From: Lasioglossum baleicum
Taxonomy: Eukaryota; Arthropoda; Insecta; Hymenoptera; Halictidae
Reading direction: 5' to 3'
Length of the DNA: 64,000 nucleotides
Assembly (NCBI RefSeq): GCF_051020765.1
Contig: NC_134944.1
Coordinates: 3,720,001 to 3,784,000, forward strand
Shown here piece after piece: positions 11,001-20,913 of the stretch (position 1 is its first letter; each line of letters opens with the position of its first letter). A model generated the notes under the pieces. The model saw only the letters and a list, made by a program, of their open reading frames with translations. It was not told the origin of the DNA and searched no databases. The position numbers were made by a program, and so were the translations under genes.

Positions 11001-14000
11001 ATTCCAGCTCTATGCCGCCGTTATCGGTGTCGCCGATGGTCACGAGCGTAACCGGAGCAGTCAGCCAGGTGATCCCAGCTGTGGGCGTGGCTCAGCAGGT
11101 GATAGGTCAGCCCACGGTTCTGGTGAACACCATTCAGACTCCTGTACTTATCCAACCTGGTGTGATGACGATGGACAGCATAGGCCAGAACGTTCAGATC
11201 CCTCATCTAACGGTTGCCACTGGAAACGTGATACAGAACGCTCAGTCGATCATCGACGCTAACCAAGACGTCGCCAGAAACGCGAACCAGGGTATGGTGA
11301 ATCGGCAGCCGGCTCTGCTGTCTCCCGAGTCGATGAGCAAGAAGAAGGCGTACAAGAAGCGGAAGGGCAACCCGCAGACGGTGGCTTCGATGTTGCACAT
11401 CGCTTCGTCACAGCAGAACGCAGGGATGCTGATGCAGTCGCAGTCGAACTTCGCGCAGCAGAACTTCCAGACCCAGAGTATAGGCGGTCCGATGCTTCAA
11501 GCGTTGACTATTGTCCCGGGGAAGGGAGGTGCGCCAGCGCAATTGGTTATGAACGGACAGGCTGGGACCACGTCGGCGCAGTTCAACGCCCAGCAAATCA
11601 TCACGAATCCTCAACCGACCCAGCAGATCAATCTCCTACAGCCGGTGAACCTGTTGAACGGCGCAGCTGGCATGGTGCAGAACTTCCCGACCATCCAACA
11701 GTTCATCGTCCCCGGTATCGGCAGTATGGTTATGTCTGCCGACGGGACTGCCACGTTGCTTCAAGACACCGGTAACATCGGCATGCAGCTGCAGATACAG
11801 AACGTGAACGGTCAGAACGTGCTGACTCCGGTGCAGAGTCACAGCGGAATATTCAATCCCAGTCAGAGTATCTTGGCAGCTGGTCCCGCGGGGATGGTGA
11901 TCCGAGCTCCCCAGGCCACTGGTGGCAAAATCATCCAGCAGCACAGTCCCGGCGCGCAATTCCTCTCGCCTAACAGCGGCCAGTTCCTGGTGAACGGCAC
12001 CACCTCCTTCGGCAACCAGCTCAGTCCCATCGTAGCGAACGTGAGTCCCAACCAACAGGTGACTTTCAACACCTCGCAGGTCAGGCCGTCGAACATGCAG
12101 GGCCAGCAGGAGTTCATACAGATGAACGGGCAGACCTTGATGGTACCTTGCGGAACCGCGCAGAACATCGCTGTCTCTTCAGCGTCTAACCAGCAGAATA
12201 CAACGTTTGTGCAGCAGAATACCACGATCGTTCAACAGCAGACCACCATGGTGTCCAACAATCAGATACCGAACTTTCAATCCGCAGCTGGCAACGGGAC
12301 GACGGTTGACCCTTCTCTGAACATCGATCACAATCAAAGTTATATTCTGAGCTCGGGTATGATCCAAGGGAAGGCGCCCACCTCACCGAAGAGCAGCGTC
12401 AATTCGCCGTCCGCGGATCAGAATGTCGAGCAGCAACAGTATGTCCTTGCTACTAGCAGTACGACTGTTGTGGAGAAGACTGCGCAACAGAGCGATCAAC
12501 ATAGTCCGCTGATGGCGAGACATTCGGTGTCGACGCAAACGGCTGGCAACCAAGCCAATATGGCGCAGTCTGCGATGATGAGGCAGGGGTCGCCTCCGGA
12601 CACCACCACTCTCAGTCCTGGGAATAGTCAGAGGTCCAACAGCCCCGCTGTGGACACCACCACGCATGGAGCTGCTTCGCCCGCGCCGCCCATCACTGCT
12701 AGACATCATTCGTCGTCCACGGTAATGGGGATTACTTACGAATTTCACGAGGTCAAGTCGGTACAGTGTTTTCTAGATTAGTGTCCCGATTATCTGGCCT
12801 ACAATTGTCCTAGAACTGTCCTTCTTTGCGTCCAGAACATACATCGTTCATTACTAGACTGCGGGTCTTTGTGCATTTATGAAGAAATTTTAGTTTATTT
12901 TTATTTTTTAATCCTGCTTTCTCTCTCTCCACAATCAATGCAGAATATTTTTATCTTGCATAAAGATCCGCAGTCTATAGTCATGACGCTTCTCGGCGAC
13001 CGTCGAAGAACACACAGTATCCCATTCTCAATAAAACATTGTATCAGTAATTAATGTGTAATGTAATTAACTTTAACAGAAAAGTAGAAGACAATTTAAT
13101 GATGAATCTATGATTTCCAGCCGATGGTTCATTGCGTGTCGAGCAGCGAGCCGGACTCGGGCGACGTTCCGGTGGCGTCCGAGGACTGGAGGATTCAGGG
13201 TATCACGACGAAGGAGATAACGCTTAGCCAACCGGGTCTCCACGGGAAGACGTACGTGGAGTCGACGGTGACTACTGGGATCCAGGTTGGTACCCATGTA
13301 GATCAGGTCAACCGTCATCTAACTCTAACAGACATGCACCAGCCAGCCGATACGACACACCCTGAAAACACATACGCTGACTCACAGGAGCATATGGACA
13401 CATCATCACCAAATCATTCCATATATTCAGACACAATGGACCACTCCCCATTGGAAGATCAGCTGACCGTCGATAACAAAGACATGACGGATCTCTCTTA
13501 TACAGAGATGGACGTGAACACGTTACCGGTTGTAGGTCACGGTCATTATCAGCCGATCCTCTATCATAGCCAGCATCATTACGTTCCAAACGCTAACGTT
13601 TATCGACAGCAAGCTTTAGTGCCAGACCACGCGCATTACACGATGCTACCTCAGAAATTTGACGACAAGCATAACGTCGAGCCGAGCCAAATTGACTCGC
13701 AGGTCGTGCAGCATATCGTAGACCAAGATGTCAACGCGCATAACTCCGAAGATAAGTCTTTGGACGAGCAAACAGTTGGCGTCTCTTATTGTCCCGAGAA
13801 CGAAAACTATCAAAAATTTGTAAGCGTCGGCATCGCCACGCCACCCGGCCTCTATCCACATTTGTATAATTACAGGTCTGATCCTAATGGCATTGCTGTC
13901 GTTAATTACTCGCCAAATAAACAGGCCTATATAAACCCATACATTTACAATCCGTTCGTCTATGCGCAAGAAGTCGACGACGGTGATGACACCGACTCGT

Positions 14001-17000
14001 CGTCAGATGATTAGGATCATTTTTTTTCTTCTGATTTTATTACGGGTTCTTTGATCAATTTTTTGTACATTTTAAATTCGAGTGGCATTATCTCAGCCCG
14101 CGAGGGCCTTTGACGCGTTTTAATCTATATACATAAATAAATATATATATATAAATATATATAATTATTAAGTTTGTAATTAGTTTGTATTTAACGTTAT
14201 CGAACTTCTAATTGCAGACAATTCTTTTTAGTGGAGCCGAGTTCACGCGAGGCTCGCGTTTCTCTCTCTTTTTTTTTTAGCGTTATTATTTAAAATGTAC
14301 ATTGCAATAATGTAACTTTGTGTAAACGAGACGAACAAAAAAGAAAAACGAAAGGAAAAAAAGCACGCGACACGCATAGGGAAAAAATCGTCGTGATTCT
14401 TTATATAAATATGGCGAACAGAGACGAATAATAAATTTTTGCTGAACAATAACTTTCTGTTTTGAAAGTCATCTGGTATTACATTATTCCTGGAACAATT
14501 GGCAAACGATTACCTTGAGACATGAGCATGCGTAATCAGAGTTTGGATTTCGTCTATCTTGGTACCACTTTTCTCGTTTGCATGCCGCGAAGAATGAAAT
14601 TTTTCCGATGAGGATCTCGCTGGAAATATACATACAGTGGTCGTAGAAAGTATTCGTACGCTGGTTGATTTCAAACAAACCTTTGCTATATTGTTTAGTA
14701 ACTAGTTTTCTGTAAACAATGATTATACGTATATATTCTCAGAAATGAATATGCACGTATTTATTGCTGACAGAAAGATAGTTGACAAACAACTATTTCA
14801 GAAAGATCTGTTTGAAATTGATCAGTGTACGAATACTTTTTACAGCCAGCGTATATAGAGGGGTCGGGTAAACTTTACTTTACCGGACTCAAAATTAGTA
14901 CCTTTCTCCTACGAATTATGATGTATTTGGTATGTAATCCAGTAGATTTCTACCTGATCGACCAGATCGAAGTTTCGATCCTCTACGATCAATAGTTGAG
15001 CAGCTATGGTCGCTTAAAGTTGAGCATTTTTGATTACCTTACCTGTTGAGAAACTGGAAATATGCTCAACTTTAAACGATCGTAACTTCCGAACCATTGA
15101 TCCTACAGCATCGAAACTTTGATCTGCAGGTTCCCCGGGTTCAAATCTATTGGATTACATACCAAATACATCATAATTCGTAGGAGAAAGGAACAAATTT
15201 TGAGTCCGGTAAGGTAAAGAGCAGCCGAGGGGTCTTTCGAGTCGACACAGATACCAGATTTGGCGGTCGTTAGATTGAATTGATATAAGCATGCGATTTG
15301 GTAGGCTTGTGCCTGAGTTGATCGAGTTGTATTTGACAGATCTATACGACAGAGACGTTGAAGCAGACGGAAGGTGTGGTGAGCACAGTGAGGTGCGAGG
15401 GCAGGGAACATGCCCTCGGCCGCGGAATCAAACGAAAACTGGACTCCATCCATTCCATGCATTCTACCCTGCATGAAGACCAAGATGGTCAGTATTGTAT
15501 GGTATTCTTAGACGTTTATCGTGCATTAGTCGCATAAGTAGCTCGGCCAAACGACATTTCAAAACAAATCATAAAACCATTCGATCAGACTTTAAGATAG
15601 GGGTCGGTAAACTTTTCTTGGAAAGGTCCAGGTCGTAAAATTTAGACTCGGTGTTCCGGGTAGCGAACTTGAAAATATTTACATGAGTAATTCCACCCAT
15701 AGAGCAACAAAAAAAAAGGTTCAAATTTTTTTTTTATTAAATAGTTTGCCGATCCCTACACTAAAGCAATCGCTTTTCAAAATTTCTTGGAAAACCATTT
15801 CGACGAGCAGCAATGGCGGAAAAGAATGATCTCGCAGTTGTTCGTCGACGTTTGGTGCGTACGGAGTGTCGTCGTTAAGAGTGCTTCTGGCTCTAGCAGA
15901 TCGTTAGGATAGCAATACTTGAGGGAAAAACACGTTGCTGTTCACTAAAATTTCCTTATTGTTTTCCCGTAAATTGTCGAAGCATGCACGTCAGCTCGTT
16001 AATATAAGTTCGCGTGCGTCTGCATGGTTATATTCTTTGTTTTCGTTTGCTGAAATGCATGTAAAACTGGCACACGGTTGCGTATTACTGCTTGTTGCAT
16101 GCTGATTGCTTTGGTGATGCTTTTTACATGACGCGGAGTTACGTAAAACGAAGTGTTCTGTGCGTGTATCGAGTTTCGAAATATGTACTTGTGGTCGAAA
16201 GTTGCTTTTCCAAAAGAGAGGAGCGAATAATGTGGGGCAAATCATTTTTCATAGCATTGTCAGCTGGCACAATTTTTAAATGGGGAGCTAATAGCGTGGG
16301 GCAAATAATTTTTCATAGTATTAGCAGCTATTACGATTTTTTAATGGGGAGAGAATAATGTAGGCCAAATAATTTTTGCTAACGTTATCAGCTACTACAG
16401 TTTTTAAATGGGGAGTAAATTTCTCTTGGGGATTTAAATGGGGAATGTTTAAATGTGGGGCAAATAATTTTTCATAGCATTGTCAGCTAGTACAATTTTT
16501 AAATGGGGAGCAAATAGTGTGGGGTAAATAATTTTTCATAGTATTAGCAGCTGCTACTATAATTTTTAAATGGGGAGCAAATAATGTGGGGCAAATAATT
16601 TTTGATAGCACTATCAGCTACTACAATTGCGAAACGATCTCATTATCCTCGATAAAGAATGTACAATTACTTGTTTGATCCCCTGTAGCTCTCTCGAAAC
16701 AATGTTGAAAGCTTTCAAAGCAAAATCCTATCCACTCGCGAGCGAAACTCTCGAGCATCTCGCGCAATTGGTTCCCATCATGATTCCTTGAAAAAAAAAA
16801 AACGAAACACGAAGAGCGATCACACTTGCAATATTTCCCGAGGTGTTCTCAGCAGGTAAGTGATGTCAGTAAGCATACTAAACGTTTTTCCGTTGGCTGA
16901 TCAAAAAAAAAAAAAAAAAAAAAAAGAGGAGACTCGATGCTTGTTACGCACCAGTAACGGCGGTGTAAACGACTGACTCATAAACTGGCGAATAATACCG

Positions 17001-19966
17001 GGAAGATATGTTGCGTTTTGTTTTTCTACTAATTGGCTGTCAGGTTTGTTAATACCGTTGTCCACATGCAGTCGTCACACACGAATCATTGAGAGAAAGT
17101 GCGCGAGAGAGTGAGAGAGAGAGAGAGAAAGGGGGCTGGAGAGGGGTTCGCAAAGTCATTGGATCATTTTCGGTGTGGCTCACCGGTTTATTTACCGAAA
17201 CTGCATTTTCCTCCAGCATTTTCTTGTACATAATCACCCTCGCCGCGTCGCATGTGCATTATCTCCGCGAGGGATCGTTGTTCTGGGTGCGCCGAACCCG
17301 TTCACCTAAGCTACGTGTATGCGCGATAATTTGTCACGTAAATCTGCGACTTTATTGCCGTCCGTAATTTCGCGGGTTCGAAACGAGTGTCCGGAAAATT
17401 TACGTCCCGGGGATCCGTCGAAGCGACGAGAAAATTATGACGAGACCTCGCGAATCGTGTCCCCTCGGTTTACGACCCCAGCTGTATTTATATGTACTAA
17501 TGGGAAACGAAGCGCCGTATTTTCGTGGAACACGCAGATCGGTTTTATTTCACGCGGCGCGCGAACGTGTGTTGAGAAATCGGTACGGTTTTATCACGGA
17601 GATCTCGACGACGAGTCATTGCATGTGCTCGACTCACATATCCGATATTTCATTTTGCCACTGATCTCGCCTACCACCATTTGAATGAAGCTACTAATCA
17701 TTTATTTAACGAGCACACGCGCGAGCAAGAAGCACAGTTGGAAAAACCACGGTTCGACGACAGCGGTTGCTGTCCTTGGCGGAAACTGTTCGATCGAAAC
17801 TGCGAAATGGTGTCTCTTATTCGTTGGTGCTATCGGTAGAGAATGCAACAAATCGAAATTACAAAATGCAGTCTTTTCGATGAAATATTAAGAACTTGTA
17901 TTTCACAGTATTTATAAAATGATGAGCATTTCTGTCTGTTTATCAAATAATATATGCTGCACCAACAAGTAAAAATTATATGATATTTTTTTATGATTGC
18001 AACTGAATATTATTTATTATATTGAATATTATCAATATATCAATGCAATGAATGAAGTAAGATTTCTCAGAGAAACGAATCAATCTCCGAGTAACATTTA
18101 TATCTAACGTTGTAACGATTGTCTCTGCAGATGATTAATCTGTTAATTTGTTCGATCGAATACTTTCAACCAAAGTTAACCATCGAGTCTCGAACCGTTT
18201 CGAGGACCGTTCCAAAAGCACGCACCAACAGCATAAATCATTTCGTTGTACTGCGTTGCACTATTGGCCAAAGTAAATCACGCTGACTCGCCACCATGTT
18301 TTTCGGGCCCTCAATTCATTAGAAAAAAAGCTGAAAAAAAACGAAAATAGAAACGAGAAATAAAAGCGAGAGAGAAAATGGAAAAAGAAAATCTCGTGTG
18401 TTTGAACCGTTTAGTAACCAAGGCGAAATCAGAGGAGAAGAGCCAGAGGAAACTGGAAGTGGGTGAGCTAGTGTGGGGCGCCGCAAGAGGAAGTCCGGCA
18501 TGGCCGGGCAAGGTCGAGTCTTTAGGCCCCCCGGGGTCTATGACAGTCTGTGTCCGTTGGTACGGGGGCGGGGGCGGTCGGAGCCAGGTCGAGGTCAAGG
18601 CTCTCAAGTCCCTCTCCGAAGGCCTCGAGGCGCATCATCGTGCGCGAAAAAAGTTTAGGAAGTGAGTCGCACCACCTCGTTTCGCGAATTAACAAGTCCA
18701 CTTTGTTAACGAGTTCTCGATCACACCTAACCCGAACCAGCAGCCAATGATAATCGAGTCTCTGCTGTTACGTTTAAGGAAACGCCTCGCGCCGCTGCGA
18801 TTTTTATAGAATGCTTTCTCTTAAAGAATTCTTTGGAAAAAGCCTTTTTTTTTTTGAAAGACCCTTTTCATTCTAGAATCGCAGCTGCGCGTATCAGGTG
18901 TGTTTTTCAATCTACACTCTATATAGATATGCGCAATTCTTTTATTCTGCTTAGTATTGCTGTTTAAATAGAGCTATTATTCTATCTTTAGTAACATGTT
19001 CTTTGTAGCATATTCGTAGAACGTATTACTCGCAAGTCGAAATTTAAACATTTGTTATACTAATACGCAGGGTGGTCCACATAAATGTCTTCTTTCAATT
19101 TCAACCCTTAACATGTTCAATTTTTTAAATTTTCCTACAATTTTAAATGATATCGCACGACGAATGTTTTGCAAATGTTATTTTTCTCTCAAGTTTTCAA
19201 AATTCTGGTTGGCACGAAAGCGTATTTAGACTTGAATTGCATTTTAGAATTGGACGATACCACTTTGAAAAATAATTAAACATGCTTGGGCACGGAAAAT
19301 AAATTTCTATCTCGTTCCGGTACGTTGTAATTCGGCTAGAACATTTTTATTTCACATTAATTAATTGTTTAGCGCTTTTATCAAGTTGCCAGAAGTGTGT
19401 TGACGTTCTTAAACTCTTTCAATCTTTACACTGTTTGAAATTCCGCCCACCCATTCTTGTGGAACATGCAGGTGGACCACCCTGTATAAATGTACGGATG
19501 CAAACGATATTTTACTAAAGAGTTACACTGTGAAGAGACCCAAACACCGTGCCGTAGAATGACGTTCCTTGAGCCTAACCGATTAGCCGAGTAGTAGCGT
19601 ATCGCATCCTAGATGTGTCACGGCTTCGCTGTTACCCTCTTTTTAAGCCTGTCGAAATGAAAGCCCTCGCCGGAGATACAACCCTGAGGAGACTAACGCC
19701 ACGATTTTCTCGTGTCCCCCGTTTCTTCTTCTAGAAGTCGTAAATTGAATATGCAGCTGGAAAATGCGATACAGGAGGCAATGGCTGAGCTGGACAAGGT
19801 GCCAGAATCGAGCAAGGACAAGAAGACATCTGGTAGCAAGTCCTGCAGGTTGCAGGGACTGAAGGAGCCACCGGGAGGTTCGAGGTCCGAGGTGAAGAAG
19901 TCGTCGAAGAAGTCTGTCGTCGGAGCTTCGAATCCTGTCTCTTCCGAGCACAAACAGTGTCGATGA
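7221..19966 (+). CDS. MBD5: MBD5/MBD6-family protein (six-banded orthologue), long PWWP isoform, 5' end missing
   Basis: Gene-level entry. Spliced coding exons are 7221-7369, 7742-12721, 13121-13285, 15340-15487, 18415-18661 and 19735-19966, about 1,970 residues. All have GT/AG ends and matching phases. The C-terminus carries a PWWP domain (GELVWGAARGSPAWPGKV) followed by a helix reading KLNMQLENAIQEAMAELDKV, which I recognise as the C-terminal signature of vertebrate MBD5/MBD6; the Drosophila member is six-banded (sba). Family knowledge: these nuclear proteins have an N-terminal methyl-CpG-binding-like domain and a C-terminal PWWP, bind chromatin and associate with the BAP1/Calypso PR-DUB complex. 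The MBD is not seen, so at least one exon ending in phase 1 lies upstream of 7221, probably outside the window. The centre is low-complexity Q/S/T/P-rich sequence. An alternative 3' end at 14014 omits the PWWP. The family call is strong; exon edges are inferred from sequence only. Confidence 0.88.
7742..12721 (+). CDS. MBD5: MBD5-like giant exon, glutamine-rich core
   Basis: A single 4,980-base exon (1,660 codons) opens after TTTTCGTTGCAG and closes at the donor CACG/GTAATG, phase 0 at both ends. Reading past the donor adds only about 19 codons before a stop at 12781, which supports splicing there. The first third has five or more glutamine runs encoded by mixed CAG/CAA (about 7988-8100, 8260-8320, 8350-8370, 8605-8625, 8805-8865). 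Later parts are Ser/Thr/Pro-rich. Islands of normal complexity look conserved: TTWTDEVARKKAKPSKVVVK (about 9277-9330), FLEDPSGYLAQQTALLNSTI (about 9480-9538) and SKKKAYKKRKGNPQTVASML (about 11335-11395). The last is a basic motif and possible nuclear-localisation signal. No catalytic domain is visible, so this is likely a scaffold region. Confidence 0.9.
12855..12977. mobile_element. TA-flanked MITE of the TAGACTGCGG family, 123 bp
   Basis: Left end TAGACTGCGGGTCTTTGTGC and right end GCATAAAGATCCGCAGTCTA are inverted repeats bounded by TA. It lies inside the intron between the giant exon and exon 13121. Confidence 0.8.
13121..13285 (+). CDS. MBD5: MBD5-like exon at the isoform branch point
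   Basis: Acceptor TGATTTCCAG ends at 13120; donor ATCCAG/GTTGGT follows 13285; both are phase 0. It encodes PMVHCVSSSEPDSGDVPVAS... to ...YVESTVTTGIQ, normal-complexity sequence with many codons not predicted by the local AT bias. If the donor is ignored the frame stays open to 14014, giving the alternative C-terminus described separately. Confidence 0.85.
13121..14014 (+). CDS. MBD5: Alternative terminal exon of the MBD5-like gene (PWWP-less isoform)
   Basis: The 13121 exon continues in frame for 242 codons beyond its donor to a TAG at 14012-14014. The added tail is not intron-like: it is rich in His, Tyr, Asn and Asp (VGHGHYQPILYHSQHHY, YNYRSDPNGIAVV, YINPYIYNPFVYAQ) and ends in an acidic stretch DDGDDTDSSSDD. 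Two poly(A) signals follow (AATAAA at 14136-14141 and 14430-14435). The simplest reading is an intronic-polyadenylation isoform of about 2,000 residues without the PWWP domain. It could instead be the main form, with the PWWP form the alternative. Confidence 0.7.
   Translation, partial: PMVHCVSSSEPDSGDVPVASEDWRIQGITTKEITLSQPGLHGKTYVESTVTTGIQVGTHVDQVNRHLTLTDMHQPADTTHPENTYADSQEHMDTSSPNHSIYSDTMDHSPLEDQLTVDNKDMTDLSYTEMDVNTLPVVGHGHYQPILYHSQHHYVPNANVYRQQALVPDHAHYTMLPQKFDDKHNVEPSQIDSQVVQHIVDQDVNAHNSEDKSLDEQTVGVSYCPENENYQKFVSVGIATPPGLYPHLYNYRSDPNGIAVVNYSPNKQAYINPYIYNPFVYAQEVDDGDDTDSSSDD
14015..14450 (+). other. Probable 3'UTR of the short MBD5-like isoform
   Basis: AT-rich sequence directly after the 14014 stop, with AATAAA at 14136-14141 and 14430-14435 and no continuing open frame. 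An (AT)-rich run lies at about 14140-14165. Confidence 0.5.
14635..14850. mobile_element. MITE with ~40-bp terminal inverted repeats
   Basis: CAGTGGTCGTAGAAAGTATTC...GTTGATTTCAAACA at the left is mirrored by TGTTTGAAATTGATCAGTG...GAATACTTTTTACAGCCAG at the right, bounded by TA. Mariner-like by its ends. Confidence 0.75.
14866..15226. mobile_element. hAT-type MITE with perfect 8-bp target duplication
   Basis: GAGGGGTC occurs immediately on both sides (14858-14865 and 15227-15234). The arms start GGGTAAACTTTACTTTACCGG and end CCGGTAAGGTAAAGAGCAGCC, and stay complementary for about 85 bp (TTTCTCCTACGAATTATGAT and TATTTGGTATGTAATCC in the left arm). Confidence 0.85.
15340..15487 (+). CDS. MBD5: MBD5-like small exon linking the core to the PWWP
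   Basis: Acceptor GAGTTGTATTTGACAG ends at 15339; the exon enters in phase 0 and ends ...CAAGATG/GTCAGT in phase 1. It encodes IYTTETLKQTEGVVSTV... then GRGIKRKLDSIHSMHSTLHE. No ATG-initiated open frame of useful length marks it. I found it because the flanking exons need a linker that enters in phase 0 and leaves in phase 1, and this frame alone provides that without stops. GIKRKLD is a short basic motif. The donor +3 base is C, slightly weak. Confidence 0.72.
16226..16630. repeat. Tandem array, ~70-bp unit, six copies
   Basis: Units share GTGGGGCAAATAATTTTTCA, ATAG-ATT-TCAGCT, and TTTTTAAATGGGGAG. They alternate between two subtypes (AGCATTGTCAGC and AGTATTAGCAGC), suggesting higher-order duplication. 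Located in the intron between exons 15340 and 18415. Confidence 0.85.
18415..18661 (+). CDS. MBD5: MBD5-like exon with the PWWP domain
   Basis: Acceptor GTGTTTGAACCGTTTAG ends at 18414; donor AGGAA/GTGAGT follows 18661. It encodes VTKAKSEEKSQRKLEVGELV, then the PWWP core WGAARGSPAWPGKV (SPAWP replaces the namesake PWWP) and a Gly-rich insertion WYGGGGGRSQV. It ends with the helix LKSLSEGLEAHHRARKKFRK, which closely resembles the vertebrate MBD5 end. PWWP domains bind DNA and methyl-lysine histone tails. The acceptor choice is set by phase: an in-frame TAG at 18348-18350 blocks more distant 5' acceptors. Confidence 0.9.
19068..19484. mobile_element. Mariner-like element with CAGGGTGGTCCAC ends
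   Basis: CAGGGTGGTCCACATAAATG at the left and GGTGGACCACCCTG at the right are inverted repeats about 417 bp apart with no transposase frame. It lies in the intron just after the PWWP exon. Confidence 0.7.
19735..19966 (+). CDS. MBD5: MBD5-like last exon (C-terminal helix and stop)
   Basis: Acceptor CGTTTCTTCTTCTAG ends at 19734. The split AAA codon is restored and the frame gives SRKLNMQLENAIQEAMAELD, then a lysine/serine-rich tail, stopping at 19966. This helix follows the PWWP in vertebrate MBD5/6 without a gap, confirming the join. Confidence 0.9.
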
Positions 19967-20814
19967 CCTTCGAACCCGTCTGCTTAGGCCAACGGTGTAC
20001 TAATCTTGTAACCTACGCGTGTAACAGGTGTTTCGACGATGAACGCTCGGAGTACTCGCGCGTCCGTAGCATCTGTGATCAAAGAGAGAACTCGTTCTAC
20101 CTTCTTTTCGCTACCTACTCGTACTAGTATCGGCGAATCAACATTTTTATAAACACTCTGTGAACGTAAACTTGGTACGAAAACGACGTAGAATGAGAGC
20201 GAATCATTGTTGTCGTCTCTCTCCTCTGTCGACGAAAGGCAACCAAAAAAGGAACTTCCAGTATTAGAGGTAAATGGAATGGTTCTTTCGATTCGTTGTT
20301 TATAGACAGTGGTGGAGTTGCCGATTACGTGGGTCGTCGGTATGTTATATGTAGAACTCGATATTTCGAATCGCTTTTTCCTGCGAAATAACTGGCGGTC
20401 GACTTTAGTTTCGGAAATATCGGCGGGACACTTTTGTATGTTTGCTGATTAACATTTTTAATAAATGTTCATAAATTCTGTTCAATCGTCGAGTCTGAAA
20501 ATTATAATTACAAAGTAATTCAATTACTGATCAAGAATAAACTTGTTTATCACGTTCGTCTCGGAAAAGAAACATAAATTGCGGAAAGACGTAGGAGAAA
20601 ATTATTACAGAAATAAAAGTAACGCTATCTAATTGGGAAACACGGGTAGAAATGAAAGATATGTTTCACATTAGCACTAAACCTTCCGCCACCGGTCAAA
20701 ATGACCGGTTTCACATTTTTTATTTTACGATTATTGAAATTACAAAAATGATTTCGTAAGAAATGATTGTATTACAATAGAAGCCGCACAAAGTCATGTA
20801 CCAGTTACTTTTAA

Positions 20815-20913
20815 GGGTAAACTTTACTTCACCGGATTCGAAATTAGTATATTTCTCCTACAGATAGTAGGAGAAAGGCACAAATTTTGAGTCCGGTAAA
20901 GTAAAGAGCAGCC
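20815..20913. mobile_element. Minimal 99-bp copy of the 14866 hAT-type MITE
   Basis: Same ends (GGGTAAACTTTACTTCACCGG ... GAGTCCGGTAAAGTAAAGAG ... CAGCC) with the whole centre missing, leaving a near-perfect hairpin. Flanks ACTTTTAA (20807-20814) and ACTTTTAC (20914-20921) form a 7/8 target duplication. Confidence 0.8.

Noticed and set aside
9053..12748. Many minus-strand frames of 60-170 codons
   Set aside because: Shadows of the 5-kb coding exon; composition reflects antisense of Ser/Thr/Gln codons.
12722..12781. Stop at 12781 as the true C-terminus of the giant exon
   Set aside because: A good donor at 12721 and in-phase downstream exons ending in the MBD5-type PWWP make read-through the less likely form.
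16226..16630. CRISPR-like array
   Set aside because: Units are contiguous and diverged, with no fixed repeat/unique spacer structure, and the DNA is eukaryotic.
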